A stretch of DNA of 64,000 bases from Marinirhabdus sp963793275 (GTDB lineage Bacteria > Bacteroidota > Bacteroidia > Flavobacteriales > Flavobacteriaceae). Numbering within the stretch: the first letter of the stretch is position 1; every line of letters starts with the position of its first letter. The stretch spans positions 124,001 through 188,000 of the forward strand of contig CAWBZL010000002.1 in assembly GCA_963793275.1 (NCBI GenBank). Direction: 5' to 3'. The notes beneath the pieces are model-generated. The model ran no database searches, was not told where the DNA came from, and saw only the letters and a program-made list of their open reading frames with translations. Of this stretch, positions 34,128-43,381 are shown piece after piece. The translations under genes were made by a program, and so were the position numbers.

Positions 34128-36488
34128 CTAATTAATTACTTCTGCGGTAATCGAATCTGCCACGATCACCTTTTTTTCTAATTCATCTACCCCAAAACTA
34201 CGTTTCACTACCACGGCATCTGTATTTACGAAGGGTTTTGGCATGGTGTTTTTTGGGCGTTTGTTAATAGTAAACTGCGGGTGTTTCAGTAAGTCGTACG
34301 AGTACTCCAAAACCTGAAAATTAAGGGGTGCGTTTTTTTCAACGGAAAGCGAAACCTCCAGAGAATCTTCGTTTGCTACAAAATAACGCAATAGCAAATT
34401 ACTTTTTCTTTTATAAAATGCATTGTCTGTTGTGTCTTTTGAAACTGTTTTGCCATTAAAGGTCAGGGTCTCAAATTCTGTAGAAATATTTGTGTACAAT
34501 GCCAATTCGTGAATATCTCTTTTTGGGATAATAGTAAACGTCACATTCCGCATATTTTGAACTGTAGTGTCATTTTCAAGTCGGAGCTCGAAAGGGGTAA
34601 TGTTTTGGGCGGGTGCTTTGGCCGCAAAGCTATACCCTGCGTTGTATTTGCTTCCTGCAACACTGGTAACATAATTGCTGGCTTGTTCGGGATTTTCGCC
34701 AAGATAGCCCCGGGTCCACGAATCTAATGTTTTATCATACGTAAGCCAGAAGTTCTGGTTTGTATCGGCATCCTTATAATAAATTAAACTATTTGGTTTT
34801 TGTCGGGTTTCGGTAAAATCACTTTTTGCATTGGCAACAAAAAACAAGACAACGGCAAAAAGGAAGCTTCCCAATGCAATCATATTCTTCCAACGATAAA
34901 ACCCAAAAACGGGAACTAACAGACCGAATAATAACACCACAAAGACACAACTTATCACCAACATTTTTAACCCTAATCCTACGGGAAAAAATTGAATGAG
35001 TGGCGCAAAAAACGAGAGGGCAGGAATGGCTAATAACGTAAGCAAAATAAGACTGGGCTTTTCCTGTTTCAGCAAAATGAAAAAAGACAGTAGCCCAAAG
35101 AACACAGGGATAATCCAATAGGCAGCCCCTTGTAAGATGATGGCAACAGCACTGTTTACAATCAGCCAAAGCGTGAGCGGTGCTACATAAAAACTAGCAA
35201 CATCTCTCTTTGCGTTAAAACTTCGGTATATTTTAAACACGATGGCCGAGGAAAGCATAACAAAAAAGGCAATATACCAATGCCCGTTATAGGTAAACCC
35301 GTGTTGGATTTCGGCGTATTGCGGATAGATACTTTGCAGCAATATCCAACCAAAATATCCAACAACACCACAAATAAGTATCGATAAAAACAAAGCGCCA
35401 AATCCTTTTCCAACTGCTTTTCCTTTCAACTTGCGTTTTGAAATTCCATAAAAAAGTAGCGCTAAAAACACAACTATTGCCAGTATGAGCATTGGAATAA
35501 TCCACGAAAAGGGGTAGGTAATCATTTTTACAAAAGGTGCATTCACGTATACATAATCTTCCTGCGCTTTAAGATTTCCTAAGTCTGCATCGCCAAAATA
35601 ATGTAGCAGCGGTAAAAGGTAGCTCCCCTGGTGTTGCAGGGTTTCTCTATCCAGATTTTCAAACGTATCGTTGGCGGTGTGGTAGTCGTAGTGGTCATCA
35701 ATAAACGCAAAGAAAAAGCTGTCAATATCTCCATCTTCTCTAAAAATAGTAGAGTCGGTATCGTTGGGTAGCATTTTATAAATGCTGTACATTAAGGAAG
35801 ATGCCACGGGATAGTCCGGATTTGCAGCAACAAATGCTTTTACAAGGTTGGCATTCCCGCCATTGGTTTCCAGGATCATATTACTGGGACCTCCGCTACC
35901 CCGTGCTTCAAAATTAAGGACCAGCCCGGCGTTTTTTGCAAGTTCGTGTTCGTTTACAAACAACTGTGCACCGTCCAGACCAATTTCTTCGGCATCGCTA
36001 AAGAGCACTATAATGTCGTTTTTAGGTTGTTTACCCGCCGCTTTGTAGGCACGCAGACTTTCCAGAATAGTTACTATACCACTACCGGCGTCACTTGCTC
36101 CAAAGCTGGGAACTTTGGCACTGTCGTAATGTGAAAGCAGAACAAGTGATTTGCCGCTTCCGGAACCTTTCCAAACGCCAATGATGTTTTTTGGACGATC
36201 GAGTCCTTTCCACGATTCATTAAGCACAAAACCTTCTTGGACTTCGGTTTGTAAGCCTAGTTCTTTAAGTTGTTGCACCAGATATTCCCGTACGCGGTTG
36301 TGTTCTTCGCTACCGTGGTAGTGTGGGGCTTTGGTGATCTCTTTTAGTGGAGTTAGGGCGCGTTGGCTGGAGAATTCAGTTTGTGGGGCGGTGGCCGGGT
36401 TGCCATCACGTGGCATTAAGCTGAAAAAGCTATACCAAATAAAGAACAATATTAGTAAAAAAGAGAGGATGCCAGCGAGGAATTTCAT
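34128..36488 (-). CDS. M28 family metallopeptidase with membrane domain
   Basis: A 786-residue protein. It has an N-terminal anchor (about 4-24) and an M28 catalytic domain (about 50-330) with zinc motifs VLLSHYDSAKVPSFGASDAG, FSDAEEIGLDGAQL (EE pair), LNFEARGSGGP, and a final His in DDHYDYHTANDT. About eight membrane helices (330-585) and a C-terminal periplasmic beta domain follow. The layout resembles ER metallopeptidase 1 (ERMP1/Fxna) and bacterial M28 membrane peptidases. It probably trims peptides at the cell surface. Monocistronic. Confidence 0.85.
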   Translation of the reverse strand: MKFLAGILSFLLILFFIWYSFFSLMPRDGNPATAPQTEFSSQRALTPLKEITKAPHYHGSEEHNRVREYLVQQLKELGLQTEVQEGFVLNESWKGLDRPKNIIGVWKGSGSGKSLVLLSHYDSAKVPSFGASDAGSGIVTILESLRAYKAAGKQPKNDIIVLFSDAEEIGLDGAQLFVNEHELAKNAGLVLNFEARGSGGPSNMILETNGGNANLVKAFVAANPDYPVASSLMYSIYKMLPNDTDSTIFREDGDIDSFFFAFIDDHYDYHTANDTFENLDRETLQHQGSYLLPLLHYFGDADLGNLKAQEDYVYVNAPFVKMITYPFSWIIPMLILAIVVFLALLFYGISKRKLKGKAVGKGFGALFLSILICGVVGYFGWILLQSIYPQYAEIQHGFTYNGHWYIAFFVMLSSAIVFKIYRSFNAKRDVASFYVAPLTLWLIVNSAVAIILQGAAYWIIPVFFGLLSFFILLKQEKPSLILLTLLAIPALSFFAPLIQFFPVGLGLKMLVISCVFVVLLFGLLVPVFGFYRWKNMIALGSFLFAVVLFFVANAKSDFTETRQKPNSLIYYKDADTNQNFWLTYDKTLDSWTRGYLGENPEQASNYVTSVAGSKYNAGYSFAAKAPAQNITPFELRLENDTTVQNMRNVTFTIIPKRDIHELALYTNISTEFETLTFNGKTVSKDTTDNAFYKRKSNLLLRYFVANEDSLEVSLSVEKNAPLNFQVLEYSYDLLKHPQFTINKRPKNTMPKPFVNTDAVVVKRSFGVDELEKKVIVADSITAEVIN

Positions 36489-36605
36489 AGGATCGGTTTT
36501 GGAAATTTAAAAGTACAATATTTCAGAATAATTAGGTCTCTTGAAGGCTCCTTAACAATTTTGAGTTAATTTTTTCCGTACCTTACCTCTTAAATTATTG
36601 AAATT

Positions 36606-37070
36606 ATGGCAATTAAAAGTTATAGAGGCAAACGCGCCAAGGAAACCAAAGGCTCTTCTGAAGACATTAAAGTGTCAGATTATATGAGTACATCTTTAAC
36701 TACGTTCAGACCCGAGCAATCTGTTCTGGAAGTAATGAATACGCTAATTAAGAAAAAAATTTCCGGTGGTCCTGTAGTGAACGAAAAAAATGAGCTGGTG
36801 GGAATAATTTCGGAAGGCGATTGTATGAAACAAATAAGCAGCAGCCGGTATCATAACCACCCCATGCAGGATGCAACAGTAGGCGAATTCATGGTTAAGG
36901 AAGTAGAAACCATAGACGGTAATATGAACCTGTTTGATGCAGCCGACAAGTTTTTAAGTAACAAGAGACGTCGTTTTCCTATTGTAGAAGAAGGAAAATT
37001 GGTGGGACTTATAAGCCAGAAAGATGTGTTGAAAGCGGCATTGGAATTGAAAGGAAATACGTGGAAATAG
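36606..37070 (+). CDS. CBS-pair domain protein
   Basis: A 154-residue protein with two CBS motifs: KVSDYMSTSLTTFRPEQSVL (about 22-41) and VGEFMVKEVETIDGNMNLFD (about 93-112). They form one Bateman module that binds adenosyl nucleotides such as AMP or ATP. There is no attached effector domain, so it likely regulates another protein in trans. The N-terminus is Lys/Arg-rich (about 1-18). It is divergent from the M28 gene. Confidence 0.8.
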   Translation: MAIKSYRGKRAKETKGSSEDIKVSDYMSTSLTTFRPEQSVLEVMNTLIKKKISGGPVVNEKNELVGIISEGDCMKQISSSRYHNHPMQDATVGEFMVKEVETIDGNMNLFDAADKFLSNKRRRFPIVEEGKLVGLISQKDVLKAALELKGNTWK

Positions 37071-37096
37071 TACTTCAGTACGTCCCGATTAAAAAA

Positions 37097-37453
37097 TCAC
37101 AATACCATATCTGTTTTTACCAGAAGAAACCAGTCATTATCCAGAGGTAAATAGCCTTGATCGTACACATAATTATAGGTAGAACCTGTTTTGGTGACGT
37201 ACTGGCTGGTGTAGAATTTAAAATTGAAACCGTGTTTAAGCAGGGTTTCTTTTTTTGTTTTGGTCTTATCATTCGTGTTAAGTGCTTCCAGAATTCGGTA
37301 GTTCTTCCGCAGGCGGTTGTTTACATTTCGCAGTAAATTTTTACCATCTTTATTAAGGGAATTATTATGCGCATTTCTACACGCATCGCTGCAATAACGC
37401 TTGTCTGCACGACCAATTAACTTATCCCCGCATTCTAAACACTTGCGCTCCAT
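37097..37453 (-). CDS. Small zinc-ribbon-type protein, unknown
   Basis: A 118-residue protein. It opens with ERKCLECGDKLIGRADKRYC then SDACRNAHNN, a CxxC...CxxxC metal site of the MYND/DUF2116 kind. A Lys/Arg-rich helix and a C-terminal beta-rich part follow. Nucleic-acid or protein binding is possible. It is common as a short conserved protein in flavobacteria, as far as I recall, with no assigned role. Confidence 0.6.
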   Translation of the reverse strand: MERKCLECGDKLIGRADKRYCSDACRNAHNNSLNKDGKNLLRNVNNRLRKNYRILEALNTNDKTKTKKETLLKHGFNFKFYTSQYVTKTGSTYNYVYDQGYLPLDNDWFLLVKTDMVL

Positions 37454-37600
37454 TGTTTAAAGATAGTAACTTTATTTAAATTGGGTAGGACAGGGTATAG
37501 AAGAAAGAATAAAGACCGTACCTGAGCGGGACTGAAAGATAAAAGAGTTTTAATATTGTAAAAAAGCGCCTTTCCCTTTGTGGGAGTACGGGTGAGGGTG

Positions 37601-38527
37601 TTACTCTTCCCCGTCCAGAACCGGTGGAACGGGTGAATCTTCGGGAATATCGAACCTGTAAATAGCTTCAAACCGCACAAAAACTCCGCCGTTCAAGGTT
37701 GGGTTTAGTTGTGTTCTATCGTCTCCAAAACTAAATGCTGAAAGGCCTAAGTCTATTTTTGAACCTTCTTCATAAAGTTCATAATTATTACTGGAATACC
37801 CCAGTTTTGCGCGTAACAAAACACTTTTCTCTAAGGCGTTAAACTGAAAGTAACTCGCAAACTCCAAAGAGCTTACATCTGCATACACTCCCGAATCGTT
37901 CTCGGTAATTCGGAAACTTCGGCCAATGCCAATGTAATCGAAACCTACTGTTGTTATTCCGAAGGTATAATTAATATCTGCCGCAATAGGAAGCGAGACG
38001 TCCATTTCAAATTTTGAATCGGGACTTAGATAATACCAGCCAATAATGGGAGTGGTAAAAAATCCGAAGGCTTCGGTAGAGCCATAGAATCCGAAGCGGT
38101 ATTTAAGGTGCTCATTTTTTTGATATTTCAGCAGGGCAACACCGCCAAAGTAAAAATCTTCACTCGTGCTATTTACATAATCTGAAGCTATTTTGGGAAG
38201 AAAAACCAGGGTGCTGCTCCAGGTTTCATTATATGTGGAAGCCAAACCCAGCTTTACAATGGTACTATGCAGGCTTGTGGCTTCGGCATCCGGGAACAAT
38301 TGCAGGTTATTTCGGCTGTAGACGGCACCTGTAATGAAAGCGTGTTTTTTATTTAAGACAATGGGAACCGTAAGGTCTGCATCAAAAGATTTTACAAAGG
38401 TGCTTTTGCCCGTTCCTTCAAAGTCGTTATTAAACGTCTGGCCGTACCCAATTTTTAAGAGATCTACATAGTTTTGGGCAATAATGGTACACGGTAGCAG
38501 AAAAAGAAGCAGAAATAATTTCTTCAA
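37601..38527 (-). CDS. DUF6268 family outer-membrane beta-barrel protein
   Basis: A 308-residue protein with a signal peptide (KKLFLLLFLLPCTIIAQ, cleavage near residue 18). Alternating amphipathic strands run throughout the mature part, and the terminal segment ends in GGVFVRFEAIYRF before a short acidic tail. The pattern fits DUF6268, a predicted outer-membrane barrel of unknown transport function. The 147 bp after its stop holds an imperfect hairpin near 37570-37600. Monocistronic. Confidence 0.65.
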   Translation of the reverse strand: MKKLFLLLFLLPCTIIAQNYVDLLKIGYGQTFNNDFEGTGKSTFVKSFDADLTVPIVLNKKHAFITGAVYSRNNLQLFPDAEATSLHSTIVKLGLASTYNETWSSTLVFLPKIASDYVNSTSEDFYFGGVALLKYQKNEHLKYRFGFYGSTEAFGFFTTPIIGWYYLSPDSKFEMDVSLPIAADINYTFGITTVGFDYIGIGRSFRITENDSGVYADVSSLEFASYFQFNALEKSVLLRAKLGYSSNNYELYEEGSKIDLGLSAFSFGDDRTQLNPTLNGGVFVRFEAIYRFDIPEDSPVPPVLDGEE

Positions 38528-38627
38528 AATGAGGGATTGTTTGGTTAGAAGCTAAAGATAGAAAAAATAGTGAATTACGTGTTCATATAATAAATTAGGA
38601 AGTATTTAAGTTACTAGTAAATAAAAG

Positions 38628-38635
38628 TATCTTTG
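38628..38635 (+). promoter_or_regulatory. -7 box upstream of the 38653 lipoprotein gene
   Basis: TATCTTTG is an exact TAnnTTTG, 18 bp before the ATG. The A/T-rich region upstream shows no clear -33 TTTG. Confidence 0.6.
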
Positions 38636-38652
38636 TTCAAAATCTAATACAT

Positions 38653-39219
38653 ATGAAAAACCTAAAAACAATTTTAATCGCATTTATGGCAATGGCTACG
38701 TTGGTGGCCTGTAAAGGAGACGATGATAATGCTGAAGCAGCTTTTGTATTAACTAATGCAAATCTGGCTGGAGATTATGATTTATCTTTTTTAAGTGTAA
38801 ATGCAGACATAACACAACTTATAGCCGGCGTGCCGGTTACTGCTGTAATTAATGGACAGGGAGATATTCTTCAAACTACTGCAAATTTCACAAATAACGG
38901 AACATTTGTACTGGACGGGCTTTTTAGTATTGAGACAACGGTAACTGTGAATGGTGGAACTCCAACGGAGACACCAGTTATTGTGGATTTGGAAAATGAA
39001 ACAGGAACTTACACGATAGGAGGAAATGCAGACACTATTGTATTTACTGGTATTGCAGATGTACAAGTAAATCCAACAGTTTCAATAGACCTTTTCAACG
39101 GGGCTTGGGATGTTACTTTATTTAATGAAAATGAAATTCGTTTACAAAAAATGGAGAACACTACTATTGATGATGTGGATACCGTTGCCAATGTAGAGAT
39201 TAGGTTTATGCGTCAATAA
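38653..39219 (+). CDS. Lipoprotein of unknown function
   Basis: A 188-residue protein with a lipobox (MATLVACKGDDDN, Cys at about residue 20) followed by acidic residues, the surface-export style signal seen in many Bacteroidota lipoproteins. The mature part is beta-rich with alternating Thr/Val/Asn strands, including an FTNNGTFVLDG-type repeat of lipocalin-like flavobacterial lipoproteins. Function unknown. It has a good promoter and a terminator well downstream. Confidence 0.7.
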   Translation: MKNLKTILIAFMAMATLVACKGDDDNAEAAFVLTNANLAGDYDLSFLSVNADITQLIAGVPVTAVINGQGDILQTTANFTNNGTFVLDGLFSIETTVTVNGGTPTETPVIVDLENETGTYTIGGNADTIVFTGIADVQVNPTVSIDLFNGAWDVTLFNENEIRLQKMENTTIDDVDTVANVEIRFMRQ

Positions 39220-39810
39220 AATTGATGCGATAAAATTTCTAGAGACACTCAGACTTGAGTGGTTTTTATTTGAAGTGATTTTAAAAATAGTGGGTTGGAT
39301 TCCTTACTCCAAATTGGAAAACACAACACCTGTCCCCGAATACATTTTATCCGGATTTGAAAACATAGGTTTATTAACTTCCTAAACAACTGCATTATTA
39401 CATGGCAGTATAAGATAATTCTTTATGCTACGGTTGTAAATAGCTACTGTAGTAGTCATTCTGAGTAATACCATATTGTTTTTATTTTAATAGTAGTTTC
39501 TTTTCTTGTTTATCTGAAAAGCATGTTGTCATAAAAAAACCTTCTTCTCCCAAAATTTCAGGAGAAGAAGGTTAGTTTTAACTAAAGTCCAATTATGAAT
39601 TTACTCTTTAGTTCCGATAAGGGGACTATAATGTTATGTACTATAAATTATGAGGTAAAGTTTAACTTAGTGGGGAGACTTACATTTGTATCCACTAAAC
39701 CAAAAACCTGGAAAAAGATGTCCAAATAAATATTACAAATGGGGTTGTTTTGGATATGAAATACGGAATTTCTGGAATTTCAATCTTTGGAAATAAAATA
39801 AACCTAAAAT
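39220..39810. other. 590-bp gene-free stretch
   Basis: It holds no supported gene in any frame. A terminator lies at 39532-39580. An exact -7 box TACATTTG occurs at 39681-39688, but the first ATGs after it open frames of only three to six codons. It could be a decayed gene or a small RNA start. Confidence 0.5.
39532..39580. terminator. Strong bidirectional terminator
   Basis: AACCTTCTTCTCC pairs perfectly (13 bp) with GGAGAAGAAGGTT across CAAAATTTCA. A-rich and T-rich flanks lie on either side, so it can stop transcription from either direction. Confidence 0.85.
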
Positions 39811-40815
39811 TTAATTTAGTTTCTCCGTAAGCTTTTTAATTTCAGATTTAGGATCTTTCCCTTCATATAAAATGCTGTAGACGGCATCTATGATAGGTGT
39901 TTTTGCTTTCTTCTTCTTTTTAGCCTGATTGAGAGCGTAGGCACTCTTGGTAGCGTAATACCCTTCGGCAACCATGTTCATTTCCATCTGGGCGCTTTTT
40001 ACCGTGTAGCCTTTGCCAATCATAGTTCCGAAGAGACGGTTTCGGCTAAAGGTAGAATATCCAGTTACCAACAGATCTCCCAGATAGGCAGATCCATTAA
40101 TGTCCCGCTTCATTTTATGTACCTTTTTTACATAGCGCTTCATTTCGCGTATGGCATTACTCATTAAAACACTCTGGAAATTATCTCCGTAGCCAAGTCC
40201 GTGCGCTATTCCTGCGGCCAGGGCATAGATATTCTTTAACATTGCGGCATATTCGGCACCAATAACGTCGTCACTGGTGGTACATTTTATATAATCGCAA
40301 CATAATGCATTGGCTACTATTTCGGCTTTTTTAGTATCGGCACTTGCAATGGTAAGATAGGAAAGGCGTTCCAGAGCAACTTCTTCGGCGTGGCAGGGAC
40401 CCGTAATTACACCAATATTTTTAAACGGAATATTATAGTGTGTATAAAAGTGATCGCCCACAATTAAGCTACTTTCAGGAACAATTCCTTTAATGGCAGA
40501 GAAAATAACTTTGTTTGTAAGCGGAACGGTGAGCTGTTGTAATTCGGTAAAAATAAATGCTGAAGGAATCACAAAAATAAGATAGTCTGCATAGGCTACC
40601 ATTTCGTTAATGTCGTTGCTCAATTTCAGCTTTTTAGGGTCAAATTCAACCGAAGACAAATAGTTGGGGTTGTGCTGTTCCTTTTTTATATGTTCCAGCG
40701 CATATGCACTCCGCATATACCAACCCACTTCATCCAGATTTTCAACAAGCATTTTTACAATGGCCGTTGCCCAGCTTCCGCCACCAATTACAGCAAATTT
40801 CGGTTGGTTATCCAT
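39811..40815 (-). CDS. gpsA: NAD(P)-dependent glycerol-3-phosphate dehydrogenase
   Basis: A 334-residue enzyme that reduces dihydroxyacetone phosphate to sn-glycerol-3-phosphate for phospholipid synthesis. Its N-terminal dinucleotide motif AVIGGGSWATAIVKML is at about 8-23. Further conserved blocks are SAIKGIVPES (about 112), GPCHAEEVALERLS (about 145), a substrate Lys in AAMLKNIYALAAGIAHGLGY (about 195-214), and GDLLVTGYSTFSRNR (about 250). Length is normal. The -7 box lies eight bases from the ATG, suggesting a near-leaderless mRNA. Confidence 0.94.
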   Translation of the reverse strand: MDNQPKFAVIGGGSWATAIVKMLVENLDEVGWYMRSAYALEHIKKEQHNPNYLSSVEFDPKKLKLSNDINEMVAYADYLIFVIPSAFIFTELQQLTVPLTNKVIFSAIKGIVPESSLIVGDHFYTHYNIPFKNIGVITGPCHAEEVALERLSYLTIASADTKKAEIVANALCCDYIKCTTSDDVIGAEYAAMLKNIYALAAGIAHGLGYGDNFQSVLMSNAIREMKRYVKKVHKMKRDINGSAYLGDLLVTGYSTFSRNRLFGTMIGKGYTVKSAQMEMNMVAEGYYATKSAYALNQAKKKKKAKTPIIDAVYSILYEGKDPKSEIKKLTEKLN

Positions 40816-40822
40816 AAGGATT

Positions 40823-40830
40823 CAAAAATA
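40823..40830 (-). promoter_or_regulatory. -7 box of gpsA
   Basis: The minus strand reads TATTTTTG, an exact TAnnTTTG. Its last base is eight bases from the ATG. Confidence 0.5.
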
Positions 40831-40955
40831 CAGAAATTAAAATTCAGTATAAAATATTGATTTTCAGAATAATAAATCTTTGGCACGTTTTTAGTCTTTC
40901 AATAAACAGCAATCACTTTCAGAATATATTCTTCTGAAACACAAAATGAACGATT

Positions 40956-41876
40956 ATGAAGGCATTAAAATTAATTTTCGGTTTTGCCCTTTTGGCAACA
41001 GTAGTTACTTCTTGTTATGTTGAAGAAACGGTAGTGGTTGCAGATCCTTACGTAGATCCTGTTCCGTCCATTACCCTGAATCAATTATTGAATACGTATG
41101 AGTTGTGGTATGTAGATATAAATCGCTCTAATGCTTCGGGACAAATTCCTTTTATGCAGTTAGCATTTACGCTTTCCTTTAGAAACGGGGATGTACTGGC
41201 AAACAATAATCTGGTTGGAATTGGCGACCAGGGCTACGGTTTTGGAATAGACGTTGGTTATTATAATGCATACGATTTTGTGCTGGATATACATCACGAT
41301 CTGGATGGCTATGTAACTTTCGACGTTACGCAACTAAGCGATACCGAAATTGAATTGTACAATCCGGGAACGGGACTACGCTATATTTTAGTAGGTTACC
41401 AGCGCAGTACTTTCGATTACGATTTGTTGTTCTATGAAAATATTCACTATTTCCTGCAAGAATATACGGCGTGGGAAAAAGCAGCTACAAATGGTGGTGC
41501 ACCAAACGAATTTGACTATGAGCATTTCCTTCAGTTTTTACCAGGGGGTGGTGATGGCAATTTCCAAAGCTCACAGGATGTTGTAGGAAGCAATATTTAC
41601 GATTTATATTGGGATTACACCGGCATTTTTAATGTGGACGATGTCCCTGATAACGGGTATTTAAAATATTTAACACTGGATTATGATTATCTGGGCAATG
41701 AATACTTTGAGTTGAACGTTATTAATGACAACACGATAGAATTGTTTCATGAAACCTCGGGTACTATATATACTTTTAGAGGGCTAGGTTACATACAATA
41801 TAAAAACAGCAGAGGAAAGTTACGAGTTCCTAAAGCTACTATAGAGAAGCAAATAAAAAAAATTAGCATTTTCTAG
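40956..41876 (+). CDS. Lipoprotein (often mislabelled nicotinic acid mononucleotide adenyltransferase)
   Basis: A 306-residue lipoprotein with lipobox ATVVTSCYV (Cys at about residue 20) and an aromatic, acidic mature part rich in Tyr/Asp/Phe, with two related blocks (YELWYVDINR; YDLYWDYTGIF). It has no nucleotidyltransferase HxGH motif. The database name I remember for such genes probably spreads from the adjacent real nadD. It ends with a strong terminator. Function unknown. Confidence 0.65.
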   Translation: MKALKLIFGFALLATVVTSCYVEETVVVADPYVDPVPSITLNQLLNTYELWYVDINRSNASGQIPFMQLAFTLSFRNGDVLANNNLVGIGDQGYGFGIDVGYYNAYDFVLDIHHDLDGYVTFDVTQLSDTEIELYNPGTGLRYILVGYQRSTFDYDLLFYENIHYFLQEYTAWEKAATNGGAPNEFDYEHFLQFLPGGGDGNFQSSQDVVGSNIYDLYWDYTGIFNVDDVPDNGYLKYLTLDYDYLGNEYFELNVINDNTIELFHETSGTIYTFRGLGYIQYKNSRGKLRVPKATIEKQIKKISIF

Positions 41877-41906
41877 AAAATATTTACAATTTTTTGGTTG
41901 GTTATG

Positions 41907-41951
41907 ACCGCCCCAATGTTCTATCTTGAACTGAGGGGCGGTTTTTTTTTG
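41907..41951 (+). terminator. Rho-independent terminator after the 40956 lipoprotein gene
   Basis: ACCGCCCC pairs with GGGGCGGT across a 20-nt loop and is followed by eight or more Ts. Confidence 0.85.
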
Positions 41952-42021
41952 GGGCGTTCCCGAGCAAGGGCTCGGTCGGGCTTTCAGCAGTACACGGTAC
42001 GTTGCTTCAATCCCTAACGCA
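41951..42021 (-). repeat. Dispersed intergenic repeat, copy B
   Basis: Read on the minus strand, it begins TGCGTTAGGGATTGAAGC and ends GAAAGCCCGACC, then GGGAACGCCCC, matching the ends of copy A (8839-8960). It is shorter (71 bp) and its middle holds GAGCCCTTGCTC, a short palindrome. It lies directly behind the terminator and before the nadD 3' end. Confidence 0.55.
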
Positions 42022-42080
42022 AAAAGAAAAATAAAAGGAAGTTGTTCGTTTGTAGTATAAAGAGTCAGTAATACTTTTAT

Positions 42081-42689
42081 TTACGGCTTTGTTTTATAAA
42101 AATTCATCTCGTCCAGATATTCCCAAACGTGCTGTGGAAGCATAGGGCGAATGTTTTTACCATTTTTTATACCTTTCCTAATAAAGGTAGAAGATATTTC
42201 CATAATAGGGGCAGCAACTTTTATAATGGAACCTGAAGTTGAAACCTCTTCAGAAACTTTTACTTCGCCAGAAACCCTTGGATATACGTAAATAGCATAG
42301 CGTTCCAGAATTACCTCATAGTTTTTCCACTTATGAAGGCTTTTTAAATTATCCTCGCCCATAATTAAACAGAATTGCTGTTCGGGATACTTTTCTTCCA
42401 GAATAGCCAGTGTGTTTACCGTGTAATTTGGTTGTGGGAGGTTAAATTCAATTTTACTGGATTTAATTTTTGGGTAATTTTCCAACGCAATGTCTACCAT
42501 GGCAATACGGTGGTGGTTGTCCAGCAAAGTACTTTTCTTTTTATGCGGATTGTGTGGAGTAACTACCATCCAGACTTCGTCCAAACCTCCAAACTCTACC
42601 ATGTGGTTGGCAATGGTAAGATGCCCTACATGAATGGGGTTAAAAGTACCAAAATACAGGCCGGTCTTTTTATTCTTCTTCAGTGACAT
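42081..42689 (-). CDS. nadD: Nicotinate-nucleotide adenylyltransferase
   Basis: A 202-residue nucleotidyltransferase that adenylates nicotinate mononucleotide in NAD synthesis. The N-terminal motif GLYFGTFNPIHVGHLTIA (about 10-27) has the catalytic T/HxGH element. MVVTPHNPHKKK and the C-terminal ISSTFIRKGIKNGKN (SxTxxR type, about 160-174) are also conserved. Its first 20 bases overlap the end of gmk, indicating coupled translation in a gmk-nadD operon. Confidence 0.93.
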   Translation of the reverse strand: MSLKKNKKTGLYFGTFNPIHVGHLTIANHMVEFGGLDEVWMVVTPHNPHKKKSTLLDNHHRIAMVDIALENYPKIKSSKIEFNLPQPNYTVNTLAILEEKYPEQQFCLIMGEDNLKSLHKWKNYEVILERYAIYVYPRVSGEVKVSEEVSTSGSIIKVAAPIMEISSTFIRKGIKNGKNIRPMLPQHVWEYLDEMNFYKTKP

Positions 42690-43290
42690 CGGTAAAAATA
42701 GGTTTTACAATATGTTGTGCCACTAGTTTTTCGGCTTCCTGGAGGGCGTGTTCTAAGGTATCATTTTCAATAATAAAGTCGAAACGAGGTGCCGTAGCCA
42801 TTTCTACACTCGCCTTAGCGATACGCATATTTATTTTTTCATCACTCTCGGTAGAGCGTTTTTTTAAGCGTTTTTTAAGTTCTTCCACGCTGGGAGGCTT
42901 TACAAAAACGGCCAGCGTTCTTTCTGCATATTTCTTTTTTATTCGTAAACCACCTACTACGTCAATATCAAAAATTACGTTTTTTCCCATCGCCCAGATA
43001 CGCTCTACTTCGCTATGTAAGGTTCCGTAAAAATTATCGCGATACACTTCTTCCCATTCCAGAAATTCTTCATTCTTCATTTTACTTTTAAAGTCTAGAA
43101 GCGAAAGAAAATAGTAATCTTTACCATTCACTTCTTCAACACGGGGTGCTCTGGATGTAGCTGAAACCGAAAATTCCAGATTTAATTTTTCAATCCCTAA
43201 TAAGTGACGTACAATTGTTGTTTTCCCACTTCCCGAAGGAGCCGAGAATACTATAAGTTTTCCTCCTTTTTTTTCTTTTTTTTGGGTCAT
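42670..43290 (-). CDS. gmk: Guanylate kinase
   Basis: A 206-residue enzyme that phosphorylates GMP to GDP. It shows the P-loop APSGSGKTTI (about 17-26), the GMP-binding block SATSRAPRVEEVNGKDYYFL (about 43-62) and the lid region KKRSTESDEKINMRIAKA (about 140-157). The Lys-rich N-terminal extension is short. It overlaps nadD by 20 bases. A 92-bp gap separates it from yicC upstream. Confidence 0.95.
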   Translation of the reverse strand: MTQKKEKKGGKLIVFSAPSGSGKTTIVRHLLGIEKLNLEFSVSATSRAPRVEEVNGKDYYFLSLLDFKSKMKNEEFLEWEEVYRDNFYGTLHSEVERIWAMGKNVIFDIDVVGGLRIKKKYAERTLAVFVKPPSVEELKKRLKKRSTESDEKINMRIAKASVEMATAPRFDFIIENDTLEHALQEAEKLVAQHIVKPIFTDVTEEE

Positions 43291-43381
43291 TTTATTTGTT
43301 GTTTACCATACTGAGTTTTAAAAATATAATAGTTGAGAAAAGGTTTTTCAAAAACTCAGACTAAAGAATAAGTTTAATTTT

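Noticed and set aside
40956..41876. Nicotinic acid mononucleotide adenyltransferase
   Set aside because: It is a lipoprotein without nucleotidyltransferase motifs; the real nadD is the neighbour at 42081-42689.
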